A stretch of 64,000 bases of DNA, taken from the NCBI RefSeq assembly GCF_040786275.1, contig NZ_JBFMVT010000002.1, positions 2,666,001-2,730,000 on the forward strand. The letters are read 5' to 3'. A program made the translations under genes and the position numbers. Each line of letters starts with the position of its first letter. Position 1 is the stretch's first letter. The stretch comes from Buttiauxella gaviniae. GTDB taxonomy: Bacteria > Pseudomonadota > Gammaproteobacteria > Enterobacterales > Enterobacteriaceae. The notes under the pieces were generated by a model. That model had not been told where the DNA came from, did no database searches, and saw nothing but the letters and a program-made list of their open reading frames with translations. Below, in pieces: positions 12,376-24,752 of this stretch.

Positions 12376-12411
12376 GGTCCACCGATTGTGATATACACTT
12401 CGGTTGGATAG

Positions 12412-13350
<939 letters not shown>

Positions 13351-13358
13351 CACCAGAA

Positions 13359-13877
13359 CTATTTATTGCGACTGGTTTCATTGGTACTCTCTCCGGCCAA
13401 TGACGCCAGTCGTTCTATTATTGCCTTTAATTTTTCTGGGCTCCGTGCAGCCACCATTCTTAATGCTTCAGCGCTTTGCTGGCTCAACACTCTGTTGACC
13501 CCTTCACTTTTACTTTTCCCTGTTTGAATGCTGCTTTCTTGTACTGAATCTTGGCCAATTGCTGCCAGTGAAGGATTAATCCTGATGTCGATTGATGTCA
13601 ATGATGGTAATATTTGTGCTCGCAATGCACTCAGTAGCGTGGCTTGTTCATAGCGTAAACGCATCAGCCAGCTCGCATTTGCAGTTTCAAGTACGAGAAT
13701 GCCTTGTCGGAAATTTGCTACCCGGCACCAGGGATGCAGTTGAGCGGATAATATTCCTTTCACTGCCCTGTTAAGCCTCAGTAGTGCAGTTGCGCGCTGT
13801 TGCACGTTTTGCAGCACGCTTTCGGCTCCAGCATCATCGAACAAATGATCTAAAGATTGTGGGCGACTATCACGCAT
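13359..13877 (-). CDS. DUF721 / DciA-like protein
   Basis: 172 aa protein. The region to about residue 105 resembles the DUF721 (DciA) domain: a basic N-terminus, then [29 protein letters not shown] and a [18 protein letters not shown] helix. The remainder is low in recognisable features and Ser/Glu-rich. DciA is an ancestral replicative helicase operator that most Enterobacteriaceae replaced with phage-derived DnaC, so its role here is uncertain. It is transcribed leftward towards lpxC. Its ATG lies only 22 bases from the divergent secM start. I assign the family from pattern recognition; function is not established. Confidence 0.8.
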   Translation of the reverse strand: MRDSRPQSLDHLFDDAGAESVLQNVQQRATALLRLNRAVKGILSAQLHPWCRVANFRQGILVLETANASWLMRLRYEQATLLSALRAQILPSLTSIDIRINPSLAAIGQDSVQESSIQTGKSKSEGVNRVLSQQSAEALRMVAARSPEKLKAIIERLASLAGESTNETSRNK

Positions 13878-13899
13878 ACATAATGCTCCGGCGGATAAA

Positions 13900-14406
13900 G
13901 TGATTGGTATTCTAAATCGTTGGCGACAGTTTGGCAGACGTTATTTCTGGCCGCATCTCCTGTTGGGGATGGTTGCGGCGAGTTTTGGCATGCCTGCGCT
14001 CAGCCAAAATACCGACTCAACCGCCCCTGCGGAAACCTCCGCCAGCAGTCACGATTATCTCAATAAGGTCAGCTTCAATAGTCTGGCATTATTGCAGGAA
14101 AGTAACCGCCGACCATCATTTAGTGTCGATTACTGGCATCAGCATGCAATTCGTACAGTAATTCGTCACCTCTCTTTTGCCATGGCTCCTCAAACGTTGC
14201 CAGCTGCACAAGAGAGCTTGCCACTCCAGGCCCATAAACTCGCTTTACTGGATACGCTTACCGCGCTTCTTACCCAGGAAAGTAAACCCCCTGTTATCGT
14301 GCGCCATATCGCGCTCTGGCAATCTCCAGCCGTCGAGGCTTTTAGCCCTGCTATCTGGGTTAGCCAGGTTCACGGTATCCGCGCCGGTCCGCAACGCCTC
14401 AGCTAA
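13900..14406 (+). CDS. secM: SecM, secretion monitor with arrest peptide
   Basis: Regulatory nascent chain that stalls the ribosome when Sec export is slow, exposing the secA ribosome site on the secM-secA mRNA. The start is GTG at 13900, giving [19 protein letters not shown], which matches the unusual long N-terminus of E. coli SecM, followed by a hydrophobic signal region. The 168 aa protein ends with the arrest motif: F148, W153 and GIRAGP at 159-164. The residue after Trp is Val instead of the Ile of E. coli. The middle of the protein is diverged and slightly shorter than in E. coli. secA follows after 67 bases. Confidence 0.95.
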   Translation: MIGILNRWRQFGRRYFWPHLLLGMVAASFGMPALSQNTDSTAPAETSASSHDYLNKVSFNSLALLQESNRRPSFSVDYWHQHAIRTVIRHLSFAMAPQTLPAAQESLPLQAHKLALLDTLTALLTQESKPPVIVRHIALWQSPAVEAFSPAIWVSQVHGIRAGPQRLS

Positions 14407-14473
14407 AACCATTTCCTTTAATTATAACGTTATTATTAGCTCTGCCCTTACGGTAGGCGTTTGAGAATTTATT

Positions 14474-17179
14474 ATGCTAATCAAATTATTAACTAAAGTT
14501 TTCGGTAGCCGTAACGACCGCACCCTGCGTCGTATGCGTAAAGTTGTAAGCCTTATCAACAGCATGGAGCCGGAAATTGAAAAACTTTCCGATGATGAAT
14601 TAAAAGCAAAAACTGACGAGTTCCGTGCGCGTCTTGCTAAAGGCGAAGTGTTGGAAAACCTGATTCCAGAAGCGTTCGCCGTGGTTCGCGAAGCGAGTAA
14701 GCGTGTATTTGGTATGCGCCATTTCGACGTACAGCTGCTCGGCGGTATGGTCCTGAACGACCGTTGTATTGCAGAGATGCGTACCGGTGAAGGGAAAACG
14801 CTGACTGCAACTTTGCCTGCGTATTTGAACGCCTTGAGCGGCCGCGGTGTTCACGTTGTTACCGTGAACGACTACCTGGCCCAGCGTGATGCGGAAAACA
14901 ACCGTCCGTTATTCGAATACCTGGGTTTAAGCGTAGGTATCAACTTGCCTAACATGCCAGCGCCTGCGAAACGTGAAGCTTACGCGGCTGACATCACCTA
15001 CGGCACCAACAATGAATACGGCTTTGACTACCTGCGTGACAACATGGCATTTAGCCCGGAAGAACGCGTGCAGCGTAAACTTCACTACGCGTTGGTGGAT
15101 GAGGTTGACTCAATTCTTATCGATGAAGCGCGTACGCCGCTTATCATCTCCGGCCCGGCTGAAGACAGCTCTGAGCTGTACAAAAAAGTAAACAAAATCA
15201 TCCCAAGCCTGATTCGTCAGGAAAAAGAAGATTCTGACACCTTCCAAGGCGAAGGCCACTTCTCCGTTGATGAGAAATCTCGTCAGGTAAACATTACCGA
15301 GCGCGGTCTGGTACTGGTTGAAGAACTTCTGGTCCGTGAAGGTATCATGGAAGAAGGCGAGTCTCTGTACTCTCCAACCAACATTATGCTGATGCACCAT
15401 GTGACGGCTGCGCTGCGCGCGCATGTGCTGTTCACCCGTGACGTTGACTACATCGTGAAAGATGGCGAAGTTATCATTGTGGATGAACACACCGGCCGTA
15501 CCATGCAAGGTCGCCGCTGGTCTGATGGCCTGCACCAGGCTGTTGAAGCCAAAGAAGGCGTCGACATTCAAAACGAAAACCAAACTCTGGCATCCATCAC
15601 CTTCCAGAACTACTTCCGCCTGTACGAAAAACTGGCCGGTATGACGGGTACTGCGGATACCGAGGCGTTTGAATTCAGCTCAATCTATAAGCTCGATACC
15701 ATCGTTGTGCCGACTAACCGTCCAATGATTCGTAAAGACATGCCTGATTTGGTCTACATGACCGAACTGGACAAGATCGGCGCGATTATTGAAGACATTA
15801 AAGAGCGTACAACCAATGGCCAGCCGGTGCTGGTGGGGACCATTTCCATCGAGAAATCCGAAGTGGTTTCTGCGGAATTGACCAAAGCGGGTATCAAGCA
15901 CAACGTTCTGAACGCCAAGTTCCACGCTAACGAAGCAGGGATTGTTGCGCAGGCGGGCTATCCTGCTGCTGTAACCATTGCAACAAACATGGCGGGTCGT
16001 GGTACGGATATCGTATTGGGCGGTAGCTGGCAGGCTGAAGTAGCCGAGCTTGAAGACCCAACCCCTGAGCAAATTGCGCAGATTAAAGCTGACTGGCAAG
16101 TTCGCCATGACGCGGTTCTGGCGTCTGGCGGCCTGCACATTATCGGTACCGAGCGTCACGAATCTCGCCGTATCGATAACCAGCTACGCGGTCGTTCTGG
16201 TCGTCAGGGTGATGCGGGTTCATCTCGTTTCTACCTCTCTATGGAAGACTCCCTGATGCGTATTTTCGCATCGGATCGCGTTTCAGGCATGATGCGTAAG
16301 CTGGGTATGAAACCTGGGGAGGCCATTGAGCACCCATGGGTGACCAAAGCCATTGCTAACGCGCAGCGTAAAGTTGAAAGCCGTAACTTTGATATTCGTA
16401 AACAGCTTCTTGAATATGATGATGTGGCGAACGACCAACGTCGTGCGATCTACAGCCAGCGTAATGAACTGCTGGATGTGAGCGACGTTAGCGAAACCAT
16501 CAACAGCATCCGCGAAGATGTCTTTAAAGTGACTATCGACGCGCACATTCCACCGCAGTCGCTGGAAGAAATGTGGGATGTAGAAGGCCTGGAAGAACGT
16601 CTGAAAAATGACTTCGACCTTGAGCTGCCAATTAAAGAGTGGCTGGATAAAGAACCTGAACTGCACGAAGAAACACTGCGTGAGCGCATTCTGCAAAACG
16701 CGGTTGAAGTGTATAAGCGTAAGGAAGAAGTGGTTGGCGTTGAAATGATGCGTCATTTCGAAAAAGGCGTCATGCTGCAGACTCTGGATTCACTCTGGAA
16801 AGAGCACCTGGCAGCGATGGATTATCTGCGTCAGGGTATCCACTTACGTGGTTACGCGCAGAAAGATCCTAAGCAAGAATATAAGCGCGAATCTTTCGCG
16901 ATGTTTGCCTCTATGCTTGAAGCTCTGAAATATGAAGTGATCAGCACGCTCAGCAAAGTGCAGGTTCGTATGCCTGAAGAAGTCGAAGCCATGGAACAGC
17001 AGCGTCGTGAAGAGGCCGAGCGCCTGGCACAAATGCAACAGCTAAGCCACCAGGATGACGATACTTTAGCGGCGGAAGCACTGGCTGCAGAAACGGGTGA
17101 GCGCAAAGTGGGTCGTAACGATCCGTGCCCATGCGGTTCTGGCAAAAAATACAAACAGTGTCATGGCCGTTTGAGCTAA
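14474..17179 (+). CDS. secA: SecA, preprotein translocase ATPase
   Basis: Motor that pushes unfolded preproteins through SecYEG. The 901 aa protein matches the E. coli length. It contains the Walker A segment [10 protein letters not shown] near residue 102-110, the DEAD-like [15 protein letters not shown], the second helicase motifs GTDIVLGG and [19 protein letters not shown], and the C-terminal zinc-binding tail with C-x-C-x8-C-H ([13 protein letters not shown]). The ribosome site is a weak TTGAGA, as expected for a start whose access is controlled by SecM arrest. A strong terminator follows. Confidence 0.99.
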   Translation: MLIKLLTKVFGSRNDRTLRRMRKVVSLINSMEPEIEKLSDDELKAKTDEFRARLAKGEVLENLIPEAFAVVREASKRVFGMRHFDVQLLGGMVLNDRCIAEMRTGEGKTLTATLPAYLNALSGRGVHVVTVNDYLAQRDAENNRPLFEYLGLSVGINLPNMPAPAKREAYAADITYGTNNEYGFDYLRDNMAFSPEERVQRKLHYALVDEVDSILIDEARTPLIISGPAEDSSELYKKVNKIIPSLIRQEKEDSDTFQGEGHFSVDEKSRQVNITERGLVLVEELLVREGIMEEGESLYSPTNIMLMHHVTAALRAHVLFTRDVDYIVKDGEVIIVDEHTGRTMQGRRWSDGLHQAVEAKEGVDIQNENQTLASITFQNYFRLYEKLAGMTGTADTEAFEFSSIYKLDTIVVPTNRPMIRKDMPDLVYMTELDKIGAIIEDIKERTTNGQPVLVGTISIEKSEVVSAELTKAGIKHNVLNAKFHANEAGIVAQAGYPAAVTIATNMAGRGTDIVLGGSWQAEVAELEDPTPEQIAQIKADWQVRHDAVLASGGLHIIGTERHESRRIDNQLRGRSGRQGDAGSSRFYLSMEDSLMRIFASDRVSGMMRKLGMKPGEAIEHPWVTKAIANAQRKVESRNFDIRKQLLEYDDVANDQRRAIYSQRNELLDVSDVSETINSIREDVFKVTIDAHIPPQSLEEMWDVEGLEERLKNDFDLELPIKEWLDKEPELHEETLRERILQNAVEVYKRKEEVVGVEMMRHFEKGVMLQTLDSLWKEHLAAMDYLRQGIHLRGYAQKDPKQEYKRESFAMFASMLEALKYEVISTLSKVQVRMPEEVEAMEQQRREEAERLAQMQQLSHQDDDTLAAEALAAETGERKVGRNDPCPCGSGKKYKQCHGRLS

Positions 17180-17195
17180 GAACATCATTATCGAT

Positions 17196-17222
17196 AAAGG
17201 CGCAGCTTGCTGCGCCTTTTTT
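17196..17222 (+). terminator. Rho-independent terminator after secA
   Basis: Perfect stem AAGGCGCAG / CTGCGCCTT with a CTTG loop followed by a T run. It separates secA from mutT, although read-through to mutT is known in E. coli. Confidence 0.85.
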
Positions 17223-17243
17223 CTGTGGAGTACCTGCACAAAA

Positions 17244-17633
17244 ATGAAACAGTTAGAGATCGCCGTTGGCATTATTCGCAATCAGCAGGGTGAGATTTTT
17301 ATCACTCAACGGGCGGCAGATGCCCATATGGCAAATAAACTTGAATTTCCCGGTGGGAAAATTGAAGTTGGCGAAACGCCGGAGCAAGCATTAGTTCGTG
17401 AACTGCAAGAAGAGACGGGCATTACCCCAACTACGTTTTCGTTATTTCATCAGTTAGCTTATGAGTTCCCGGACAGGCACGTGACGCTGTGGTTCTTTAT
17501 GGTAGAAAAATGGGAAGGCGAACCGTGGGGTAAAGAGGGGCAGCCGGGTCAATGGGTTGCACAAAATTCGCTGGTGGCTGCAGATTTTCCACCAGCAAAT
17601 GAACCCGTTATCAGCAAATTACAGCAGCGTTAA
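17244..17633 (+). CDS. mutT: MutT, 8-oxo-dGTP pyrophosphatase
   Basis: Nudix hydrolase that clears 8-oxo-(d)GTP and so prevents A:T to C:G transversions. The 129 aa protein has the intact Nudix box, starting at [18 protein letters not shown] and continuing QEETGI, with all catalytic glutamates. The start [13 protein letters not shown] matches the family N-terminus. The stop overlaps the stop of convergent yacG by 4 bases. Confidence 0.97.
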   Translation: MKQLEIAVGIIRNQQGEIFITQRAADAHMANKLEFPGGKIEVGETPEQALVRELQEETGITPTTFSLFHQLAYEFPDRHVTLWFFMVEKWEGEPWGKEGQPGQWVAQNSLVAADFPPANEPVISKLQQR

Positions 17634-17827
17634 CGCAGATCTTCTTCACTCCAGTCGTCGCTTTCAGATAAATCGCCGCTGCTAGGAATACGTTTTTCCT
17701 CGGCGGCCCATTCACCTAAATCAATCAACTGGCAACGCTTGCTGCAAAATGGGCGGTAGGGACTGGTTTCATTCCAGATAACAACTTTACCGCAGCCGGG
17801 GCAGTTTACTTTGGTTGGTTCAGACAC
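17630..17827 (-). CDS. yacG: YacG, zinc-binding DNA gyrase inhibitor
   Basis: Small 65 aa zinc protein that inhibits DNA gyrase by binding GyrB in E. coli. Four zinc cysteines are visible as CPGC and, after about 15 residues, CSKRC. The acidic C-terminal tail ([11 protein letters not shown]) is typical. Second or third gene of a leftward coaE-zapD-yacG operon, starting 9 bases after the zapD stop. Confidence 0.95.
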   Translation of the reverse strand: MSEPTKVNCPGCGKVVIWNETSPYRPFCSKRCQLIDLGEWAAEEKRIPSSGDLSESDDWSEEDLR

Positions 17828-17836
17828 GTTAACTCC

Positions 17837-18580
17837 TTAGCAGCACGCCAGTTCAAAATCGAGACGCTCTGGAATGATTCCATTTTCGCTATCAAGCGGC
17901 AGGAAGCGAATCGCAAAACGGCTTTTATGGCCAGAAACCTGCGGATACAGCTGAGAGGAAAGATCTAACTGCAAACGCAGTAAATCGGCATCATCGCCGT
18001 TATCCTGATAAAAACCGTTGAGACTGGTTTGCTTACGGAACGGCGCAGAATTACGAATGATCTCCAGTAGCAGATCCAATGCCTGTTTCAGAGGCTGCAA
18101 CGTCGCAAGCCAGGTATTAATTTGCGCGTCACGCTGTGCTTGTGGGGAATATAGCCAGATATGCAGCGTCGGCAAATCAAAGCTACAACATCCTCCAGGA
18201 ATACTCAGACGCTGGCGAACCAATGCGATCAGGCGATCTTCTCGCAGCGCTTGCCCCAGTCGTGGAGCGGCCATTAAGACACTGCCGCGCTCTTTAAGCT
18301 GGCTGCGTAGAGAATCAATCAACTGCATATCTACGCCCGGAACTTCAGACCAGTTCAATAATTTACGCTGCTGGCGTTCCAGTTCTTTTAGAATATCAGT
18401 GCGAATCTCGCCGCGTTCAAAGACATCAAGCAGGTCACCCACATTGCGGAAAAAATGAAGGGCTTTGGAGGTTTCATCTACCGGTAACGAACTTTCGAGT
18501 TGTTGAATTAAAAACTCGATACGCAACCAGGTACGCATTTTTTCATTCAGTGGGTGCTCAAAGAGGATCTGGGTACTCAT
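17837..18580 (-). CDS. zapD: ZapD, FtsZ-bundling protein
   Basis: Cytoplasmic division protein that cross-links FtsZ filaments by binding the FtsZ C-terminal peptide. The 247 aa protein has the usual length, with a largely helical N-terminal half and a beta-rich C-terminal half. [20 protein letters not shown] matches the E. coli start. Its start overlaps the coaE stop as TAATG, consistent with coupled translation. Confidence 0.96.
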   Translation of the reverse strand: MSTQILFEHPLNEKMRTWLRIEFLIQQLESSLPVDETSKALHFFRNVGDLLDVFERGEIRTDILKELERQQRKLLNWSEVPGVDMQLIDSLRSQLKERGSVLMAAPRLGQALREDRLIALVRQRLSIPGGCCSFDLPTLHIWLYSPQAQRDAQINTWLATLQPLKQALDLLLEIIRNSAPFRKQTSLNGFYQDNGDDADLLRLQLDLSSQLYPQVSGHKSRFAIRFLPLDSENGIIPERLDFELACC

Positions 18581-19200
18581 TATTCAATTTCCTGCTGTGC
18601 GGCCTGGGACGCCAGATCCAGATACTGGCGGTGCAGGCGGTCAACATGTGCAGCCACCTGTTCGGCGCCACCATCATTATTAATTACATCGTCGGCTGCG
18701 CTCAAACGCGCCTCGCGTGTCGCCTGTGCGGCAAGGATTTGTTGCACATGTTCGCGACTGACTTTATCTCGCGCAATAGTACGTGCGATTTGCACCTCTG
18801 GCGAGACATCAACGACCAACACGCGATCGGCCTTTTGTTGCAGGTTATTCTCAATTAACAATGGAACAACCCACAAAACGTAAGGGGAAAGAGCTTGATT
18901 AATTTCGGTTTGGGTTCGCTGATGAATCAATGGGTGTAACAGCGCATTGAGCCATTGCTTCTCCGCAGGGGAAGAAAAAATTTTTTCGCGCAGAACCCGG
19001 CGATTAAGCGTGCCGTCCTGAAGAAGTATTTCATTACCAAAATGTTCTGTAATAGTGCTCAGTGCGGGCTGACCTGGCTCAACAACCTGACGAGCAATGA
19101 CGTCAGCGTCTACAACGGTAATACCTAATCGGGAAAAGCTATCGGCGACAGTACTTTTGCCACTGCCAATACCACCCGTTAATGCCACCGTATAAACCAT
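18580..19200 (-). CDS. coaE: CoaE, dephospho-CoA kinase
   Basis: Phosphorylates dephospho-CoA, the last step of coenzyme A synthesis. The 206 aa protein has the P-loop [10 protein letters not shown] at residues 8-17 and the substrate region [14 protein letters not shown]. First gene of the leftward coaE-zapD-yacG operon, divergent from guaC across a 274-base gap. Confidence 0.97.
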   Translation of the reverse strand: MVYTVALTGGIGSGKSTVADSFSRLGITVVDADVIARQVVEPGQPALSTITEHFGNEILLQDGTLNRRVLREKIFSSPAEKQWLNALLHPLIHQRTQTEINQALSPYVLWVVPLLIENNLQQKADRVLVVDVSPEVQIARTIARDKVSREHVQQILAAQATREARLSAADDVINNDGGAEQVAAHVDRLHRQYLDLASQAAQQEIE

Positions 19201-19371
19201 AAAAGCCAGACCTTAAATCGACGTTTCTTCAAGGAGATAGAAAACTTATTTGTACCTGACACACGTCTGGAAAGGGCCATGGAACGGGGAAAAAACGCAC
19301 CCGCCTGGCGATTTCCTGTTACTCAGGTAAATTTTAACGATTGTAGCGCAAAAAAGAGTAATTTCGCAGTC

Positions 19372-19399
19372 TTGCGGCGGCATTAATAGTGCGTATGAT
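19372..19399 (+). promoter_or_regulatory. Candidate guaC promoter
   Basis: TTGCGG at 19372-19377, a 16-base spacer and TATGAT at 19394-19399, about 75 bases before the guaC start. Inferred from the hexamers only. Confidence 0.4.
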
Positions 19400-19410
19400 A
19401 GCGTCACTGG

Positions 19411-19433
19411 AATTGGTGCCTAAATCGCCAATT
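19411..19433 (+). promoter_or_regulatory. Stem-loop in the guaC leader
   Basis: Arms AATTGGTG (19411-19418) and CGCCAATT (19426-19433) pair over 8 positions (one G-U) around a 7-base loop. It lies between the candidate promoter and the start codon, so it would be in the 5' UTR. Function unknown. Confidence 0.35.
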
Positions 19434-19474
19434 GCGTTTTCGCGTCCTTCGCCATTCGACCCAGGAATCTGCAC

Positions 19475-20518
19475 ATGCGTATTGAAGAAGATTTGAAGTT
19501 AGGTTTTAAAGACGTTCTTATTCGCCCAAAACGTTCCACTCTGAAAAGCCGCTCTGATGTAGAGCTTGAGCGCCAGTTCACTTTCAAACACTCCGGTATT
19601 GCATGGTCAGGTGTTCCGATCATTGCTGCTAACATGGACACCGTTGGTACATTCGGCATGGCTCAGGCGTTGGCCTCGTTTGATATCCTCACCGCCGTTC
19701 ATAAGCACTACTCTGTTGAAGAGTGGAGCCACTTCGTTAAGTCTGTTTCCGATGACATCCTGAAATTCGTTATGGTTTCGACAGGAACATCAGATGCTGA
19801 TTTCCAGAAAACCAAACAGATTCTTTCTCTTAATCCGGCACTGAAATTTATCTGTATCGATGTGGCTAATGGCTACTCTGAACACTTCACTCAGTTTGTG
19901 TCTAAAGCGCGTGAAGCCTGGCCGGATAAAGTTATCTGCGCAGGCAACGTCGTTACCGGTGAAATGTGTGAAGAGCTAATTCTTTCTGGTGCAGACATCG
20001 TTAAAGTCGGTATCGGCCCTGGTTCAGTATGCACCACGCGTGTGAAAACTGGCGTTGGCTATCCGCAGTTGTCTGCTGTTATTGAATGTGCTGATGCTGC
20101 ACACGGTCTCGGTGGCCAGATTGTTAGCGATGGCGGATGTACTATGCCAGGCGATGTTGCTAAAGCCTTCGGCGGCGGCGCAGATTTCGTGATGCTGGGC
20201 GGTATGCTTGCTGGGCACGATGAAAGCGGCGGCACCATCGTTGAAGAAAATGGCGAGAAATTCATGCTGTTCTACGGCATGAGCTCTGAATCAGCCATGA
20301 CCCGACACGTCGGCGGGGTTGCACAATATCGCGCAGCCGAAGGCAAAACCGTTAAGCTGCCATTGCGCGGCCCCGTAGAAAACACCACCCGTGACATTCT
20401 GGGCGGATTGCGTTCTGCGTGTACCTATGTTGGTGCTTCTCGCCTGAAAGAGTTGACCAAGCGCACCACGTTCATTCGTGTGAATGAACAGGAAAACCGC
20501 GTTTTCAATAGCCTCTAA
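19475..20518 (+). CDS. guaC: GuaC, GMP reductase
   Basis: NADPH-dependent reductive deamination of GMP to IMP, balancing purine pools. The 347 aa protein is a TIM barrel of the IMPDH/GMPR family. The catalytic cysteine is in [15 protein letters not shown], and the phosphate-binding [27 protein letters not shown] is present. There is no CBS pair, which separates it from GuaB. The ribosome site (CCAGGAA) is 8 bases upstream. Confidence 0.98.
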   Translation: MRIEEDLKLGFKDVLIRPKRSTLKSRSDVELERQFTFKHSGIAWSGVPIIAANMDTVGTFGMAQALASFDILTAVHKHYSVEEWSHFVKSVSDDILKFVMVSTGTSDADFQKTKQILSLNPALKFICIDVANGYSEHFTQFVSKAREAWPDKVICAGNVVTGEMCEELILSGADIVKVGIGPGSVCTTRVKTGVGYPQLSAVIECADAAHGLGGQIVSDGGCTMPGDVAKAFGGGADFVMLGGMLAGHDESGGTIVEENGEKFMLFYGMSSESAMTRHVGGVAQYRAAEGKTVKLPLRGPVENTTRDILGGLRSACTYVGASRLKELTKRTTFIRVNEQENRVFNSL

Positions 20519-20531
20519 TTTATAGACGCAT

Positions 20532-20557
20532 ACGGCGTGGCATTCGTCACGCCGCTT
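20532..20557. terminator. Hairpin between convergent guaC and hofC
   Basis: Arms CGGCGTG and CACGCCG flank an 8-base loop. The T run on either side is short, so termination strength is uncertain. Confidence 0.45.
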
Positions 20558-21762
20558 TATCCCGCGCTCATCGCATCTCCAAGCTGGAAAATAGGCAGAT
20601 ACATCGCTATGACCAGCGTCCCAATTATCCCCCCTACGACTAACATCATTATCGGCTCCAGCGCTGCGGCAAGGTTATCTGCCAGCTCCTCCGTATTGTT
20701 ATGATGCCAGGTTGATAGTTTCTCCAGCATCAGATCCAAAGCGCCTGACTCTTCTCCAATCCGCACCAGTTGGCAACACAACGGCGTGAAGCGCCCGCTT
20801 TTAGAAAGCGTCTGCCAAAACGGTATTCCTTGTGTCACATCGACGCTGATTTGCGAAATCACTTTCTTCCACAGCAATTGTGTAAGCGTTGCTTCGACCG
20901 CCTCAAGCCCTTGCAATAAAGGGATCCCCGCCTGCTGAGAAAGTGACAACGTGGTATAGATTTGACTGAGAATTTGCCCTCGCCACAGCGGAGCAATCAG
21001 AGGAATGCGTAGCAGCAGATTCTGCTCGTACTCCTGCCAGTGAGGTTTTTTTTGCCGGAGAAAATAGCCGCAGGCGCAGGCGAGAAGAATAGCCAGAAAG
21101 TAGACAGGTCCTTGTGATGTGACCCAGTTTGAAACGGCCATTATAGCCACGGTAATCGTAGGTAATGGCGCGTTAAAAGAGCGATAAATATTGGCAAATT
21201 CTGGCAGCACAAACCCCATCATCCCAATCGTCACAAGTAGGGCTACGACCATAATAAATAGCGGGTAACGTAGCGCTTTTACGACCTTTTTTCGTAACCG
21301 GTAGAGTTTTTCTTGTTGTTCTGCGAGCCTTTTACAGCACTCATCCAGCTTTCCTGTTAACTCACCGATATGAATCAGAGCAATAAACAGCGCAGGAAAA
21401 ATCTTTGGCCATTTTTTTAAAGCACTGGAGAAAGGCGTGCCGTTAGAAACCTGTTTTTCGATCTCTTTTAGCAGGGCGCGCCATTCATCAAACGGATGTT
21501 GCTGTGCAATAAGCAACAGCCCGTCTGATAATGAAATTCCCGCCTGAAGTAGCGTGGCGAGCTGGCGGAATACATCTATTTTTTGCTGAATATGCCAGCA
21601 GCCCCGACGCGTATGGGAGGTTTTTCGCAGATTCAAAAGTTGTAGATCGGCATGGAATAATTGCTCGCTGGCAGAGGGTGCATCGTCTGCCAGCAACATT
21701 CCTTGCTGTATTTGCCCACGTGCATCAATAGCTTTCCAGTGCCAGAGTAAAAACTTAGCCAT
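20557..21762 (-). CDS. hofC: HofC, type IV pilus assembly platform protein
   Basis: GspF/PilC family inner-membrane platform protein for type IV pilus or type II-like systems. The frame is open back to 21837, but the start at 21762 (MAKFLLWHWKAIDARG) is chosen. It matches the start of HofC homologues, overlaps the hofB stop by 8 bases and gives 401 aa. Two GspF domains are visible (residues about 55-180 and 260-390), with membrane segments near 155-180, 205-225 and 370-395. Third gene of the leftward ppdD-hofB-hofC operon. Confidence 0.94.
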   Translation of the reverse strand: MAKFLLWHWKAIDARGQIQQGMLLADDAPSASEQLFHADLQLLNLRKTSHTRRGCWHIQQKIDVFRQLATLLQAGISLSDGLLLIAQQHPFDEWRALLKEIEKQVSNGTPFSSALKKWPKIFPALFIALIHIGELTGKLDECCKRLAEQQEKLYRLRKKVVKALRYPLFIMVVALLVTIGMMGFVLPEFANIYRSFNAPLPTITVAIMAVSNWVTSQGPVYFLAILLACACGYFLRQKKPHWQEYEQNLLLRIPLIAPLWRGQILSQIYTTLSLSQQAGIPLLQGLEAVEATLTQLLWKKVISQISVDVTQGIPFWQTLSKSGRFTPLCCQLVRIGEESGALDLMLEKLSTWHHNNTEELADNLAAALEPIMMLVVGGIIGTLVIAMYLPIFQLGDAMSAG

Positions 21763-23137
21763 GCGGTACCCCAAGCACTCGATACAGCTCTTCCTGTGTC
21801 GTGAGTCCTTGTTCAACGGCCCGGCAGCCGCTTTCAAATAACGTCACCATTCCATTTTGACGCGCCAGGGCTTCAATTTCGTGAGCGGGTAGGCCTTGGG
21901 TAATGGCTGATTGCAACGCTGGCCCAATTAGCAAAATTTCAAATAAGGCGCTTCGCCCATAGAAACCACCGTAACAGCGTTCGCAGCCGACGGCCTGCCA
22001 GCGGGGAAGTGCGTTAGCCCACATTGTTTTGGGAAGGATAATGTCATCCGCGAGTTGCTGTTTGCAGTGTGGGCAGAGCTTACGAACCAGACGTTGAGCA
22101 ACGACCATGTTTAAGGCCGATGCTAACATCCACCGTTCTACGCCCATTTGTTCTAATCGGACGACGGTTTCGGCCGTTGAGTTCGTATGCAATGTTGAAA
22201 GCACGAGATGCCCGGTTTGCGCAGCTTTGATGGCGATTTCTGCTGTATCGCCGTCGCGAATTTCACCGACCATGATGATGTCCGGATCCTGGCGCAGTAA
22301 CGCACGAAGCACATTCTGAAAACTCAGCCCGGCTTTGGTATTTATTTGCGTTTGATTAAGCCCATGCATGGGAATTTCAATGGGATCTTCGACACTACAA
22401 AGATTGCTGGAAACCTGGTTGAGAATCTTGAGTGCGCTATAAAGCGTGATAGTTTTTCCGCTACCGGTAGGGCCTGTGACCAGAATCATGCCTTGTGGAT
22501 TCGTCAGAGCGCTTTGGAAGTGGGCGCAATCGTCTGCTGACATCCCTAATTCTGATAGCTCAAATGTTTGTGCCGTCTGGGTCATCAAGCGTAGGACGAC
22601 CTTTTCTCCGTGATACACCGGTAAAGTTGAGATGCGAAATGAGCAGGTCTGCTTTTCGACTTCAATTTCTATTTGCCCGTCCTGCGGCAGGCGGCGCTCA
22701 GCAATATCCAAATTCCCCAATACTTTCAGGCGGGCGGTTAACGGAGCAGCCAGAGGAGCGGGCAGCAGGGGTTGAAGTTGCAGCACGCCATCAACGCGAA
22801 AACGAATCTGGTAGCCTTGCTCTACGGGTTCGAAGTGAATGTCTGACGCACGCAGTTGGATCGCTTTGCGAAGGGTTTCTTGCAGGAGTTGAACCACCGG
22901 CGCGAGGTGCAGATCTTGCGGTTCATCTTTACCTGTAGATCCCTGAGAGTGCCGTGCTTTTTCCAACTGTTCGGCTGGCCAGTATTCAACATTGACGGTT
23001 TTATCAGAGAGAAAACGCAATGCTTCAAAGAATTGTGCGGGTGGATTTGGCGCGATGGCAATGTGCAGGACGGGCTCTTCAGATAGCAATATCGCCTGAT
23101 ACTGGTTGCACAGTGCGAGGATCTGCTGATTGACCAT
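21755..23137 (-). CDS. hofB: HofB, type IV pilus extension ATPase
   Basis: GspE/PilB-family hexameric ATPase that powers pilin assembly. The 460 aa protein has Walker A GPTGSGKT, the Asp box region CSVEDPIE, Walker B region DPDIIMVGEIRDGDTAEIA and the His box LSTLHTNS. A tetracysteine zinc site is visible as CPHC and CERC about 30 residues apart. It begins 3 bases after the ppdD stop. All catalytic motifs are intact. Confidence 0.95.
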   Translation of the reverse strand: MVNQQILALCNQYQAILLSEEPVLHIAIAPNPPAQFFEALRFLSDKTVNVEYWPAEQLEKARHSQGSTGKDEPQDLHLAPVVQLLQETLRKAIQLRASDIHFEPVEQGYQIRFRVDGVLQLQPLLPAPLAAPLTARLKVLGNLDIAERRLPQDGQIEIEVEKQTCSFRISTLPVYHGEKVVLRLMTQTAQTFELSELGMSADDCAHFQSALTNPQGMILVTGPTGSGKTITLYSALKILNQVSSNLCSVEDPIEIPMHGLNQTQINTKAGLSFQNVLRALLRQDPDIIMVGEIRDGDTAEIAIKAAQTGHLVLSTLHTNSTAETVVRLEQMGVERWMLASALNMVVAQRLVRKLCPHCKQQLADDIILPKTMWANALPRWQAVGCERCYGGFYGRSALFEILLIGPALQSAITQGLPAHEIEALARQNGMVTLFESGCRAVEQGLTTQEELYRVLGVPHG

Positions 23138-23140
23138 GGC

Positions 23141-23590
23141 TTAGTTTCCCGTCTGGCTATTTTCAAAACGGAAGACTTCTTCGCAGGATTGTTTAAGCGA
23201 ACTATTAGCTGAGGCGGCGCACGTCCGAGACCAGCCTTCAACGCCTTCGGCATCACTCCACTGCGGGGACAGAGAGACGGTGAGCCCATTGAGACTTTCT
23301 TGCCCAGTGAGCGTAACAACACCTTGTTCGATGCTCATTCCGCTGACGTAGCGAGTCGTTTTGGGGGAAGGAATACCATTGCTTCCCGCATCGCATGCGC
23401 TAATGCCTCCGCGTTCAATGGCACAAAGTTCAATGGCTGTACGGTAAGGGATAAAGGTTTGTAGCATGTCGGTAAGTGCCGCTTTACGCAGATAATTTTG
23501 ATAAGCCGGAATACCAATCGCGCTAAGAATTGCAATAATGCCGATGACCACCATCAGCTCAATAAGTGTGAATCCTTGTTGTTTGTTCAT
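23141..23590 (-). CDS. ppdD: PpdD, major type IV pilin
   Basis: Prepilin peptidase-dependent type IVa pilin. The 149 aa precursor has the short leader MNKQQG, the cleavage site G6-F7 and Glu at mature position 5, then the hydrophobic helix FTLIELMVVIGIIAIL used for polymerisation. Four cysteines in the globular domain could form two disulfides. First gene of ppdD-hofB-hofC, with the GAGCGGC ribosome site upstream of the ATG. A 189-base gap separates it from nadC. Confidence 0.95.
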   Translation of the reverse strand: MNKQQGFTLIELMVVIGIIAILSAIGIPAYQNYLRKAALTDMLQTFIPYRTAIELCAIERGGISACDAGSNGIPSPKTTRYVSGMSIEQGVVTLTGQESLNGLTVSLSPQWSDAEGVEGWSRTCAASANSSLKQSCEEVFRFENSQTGN

Positions 23591-23738
23591 ATGCCGCTCC
23601 TGATTAAGATGGCGGCACTTTGCGCCGGAAAAATTTCTCAGGCGAGAGTGAATGAATACATCAGGAAGGAGCCTTCCAGGATATTTTGGCGGTTTGCAGG
23701 AGTCGACGGAAAAAGTGCGAGCGGTAACGTAAAGCGAA

Positions 23739-23770
23739 GAAAAGGGCAGATGAGTTTTGCCTCATCTGCC
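23739..23770 (-). terminator. Terminator after nadC
   Basis: Stem GGCAGATGAG / CTCATCTGCC (10 perfect pairs, 6-base loop), followed on the minus strand by CCTTTTCTT. It ends the leftward nadC transcript ahead of ppdD. Confidence 0.65.
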
Positions 23771-23779
23771 GGGCAGGAA

Positions 23780-24709
<930 letters not shown>

Positions 24710-24752
24710 CTACATTGATGCGACGTTAAGTACCACTCTAAGGAGACCGCAG

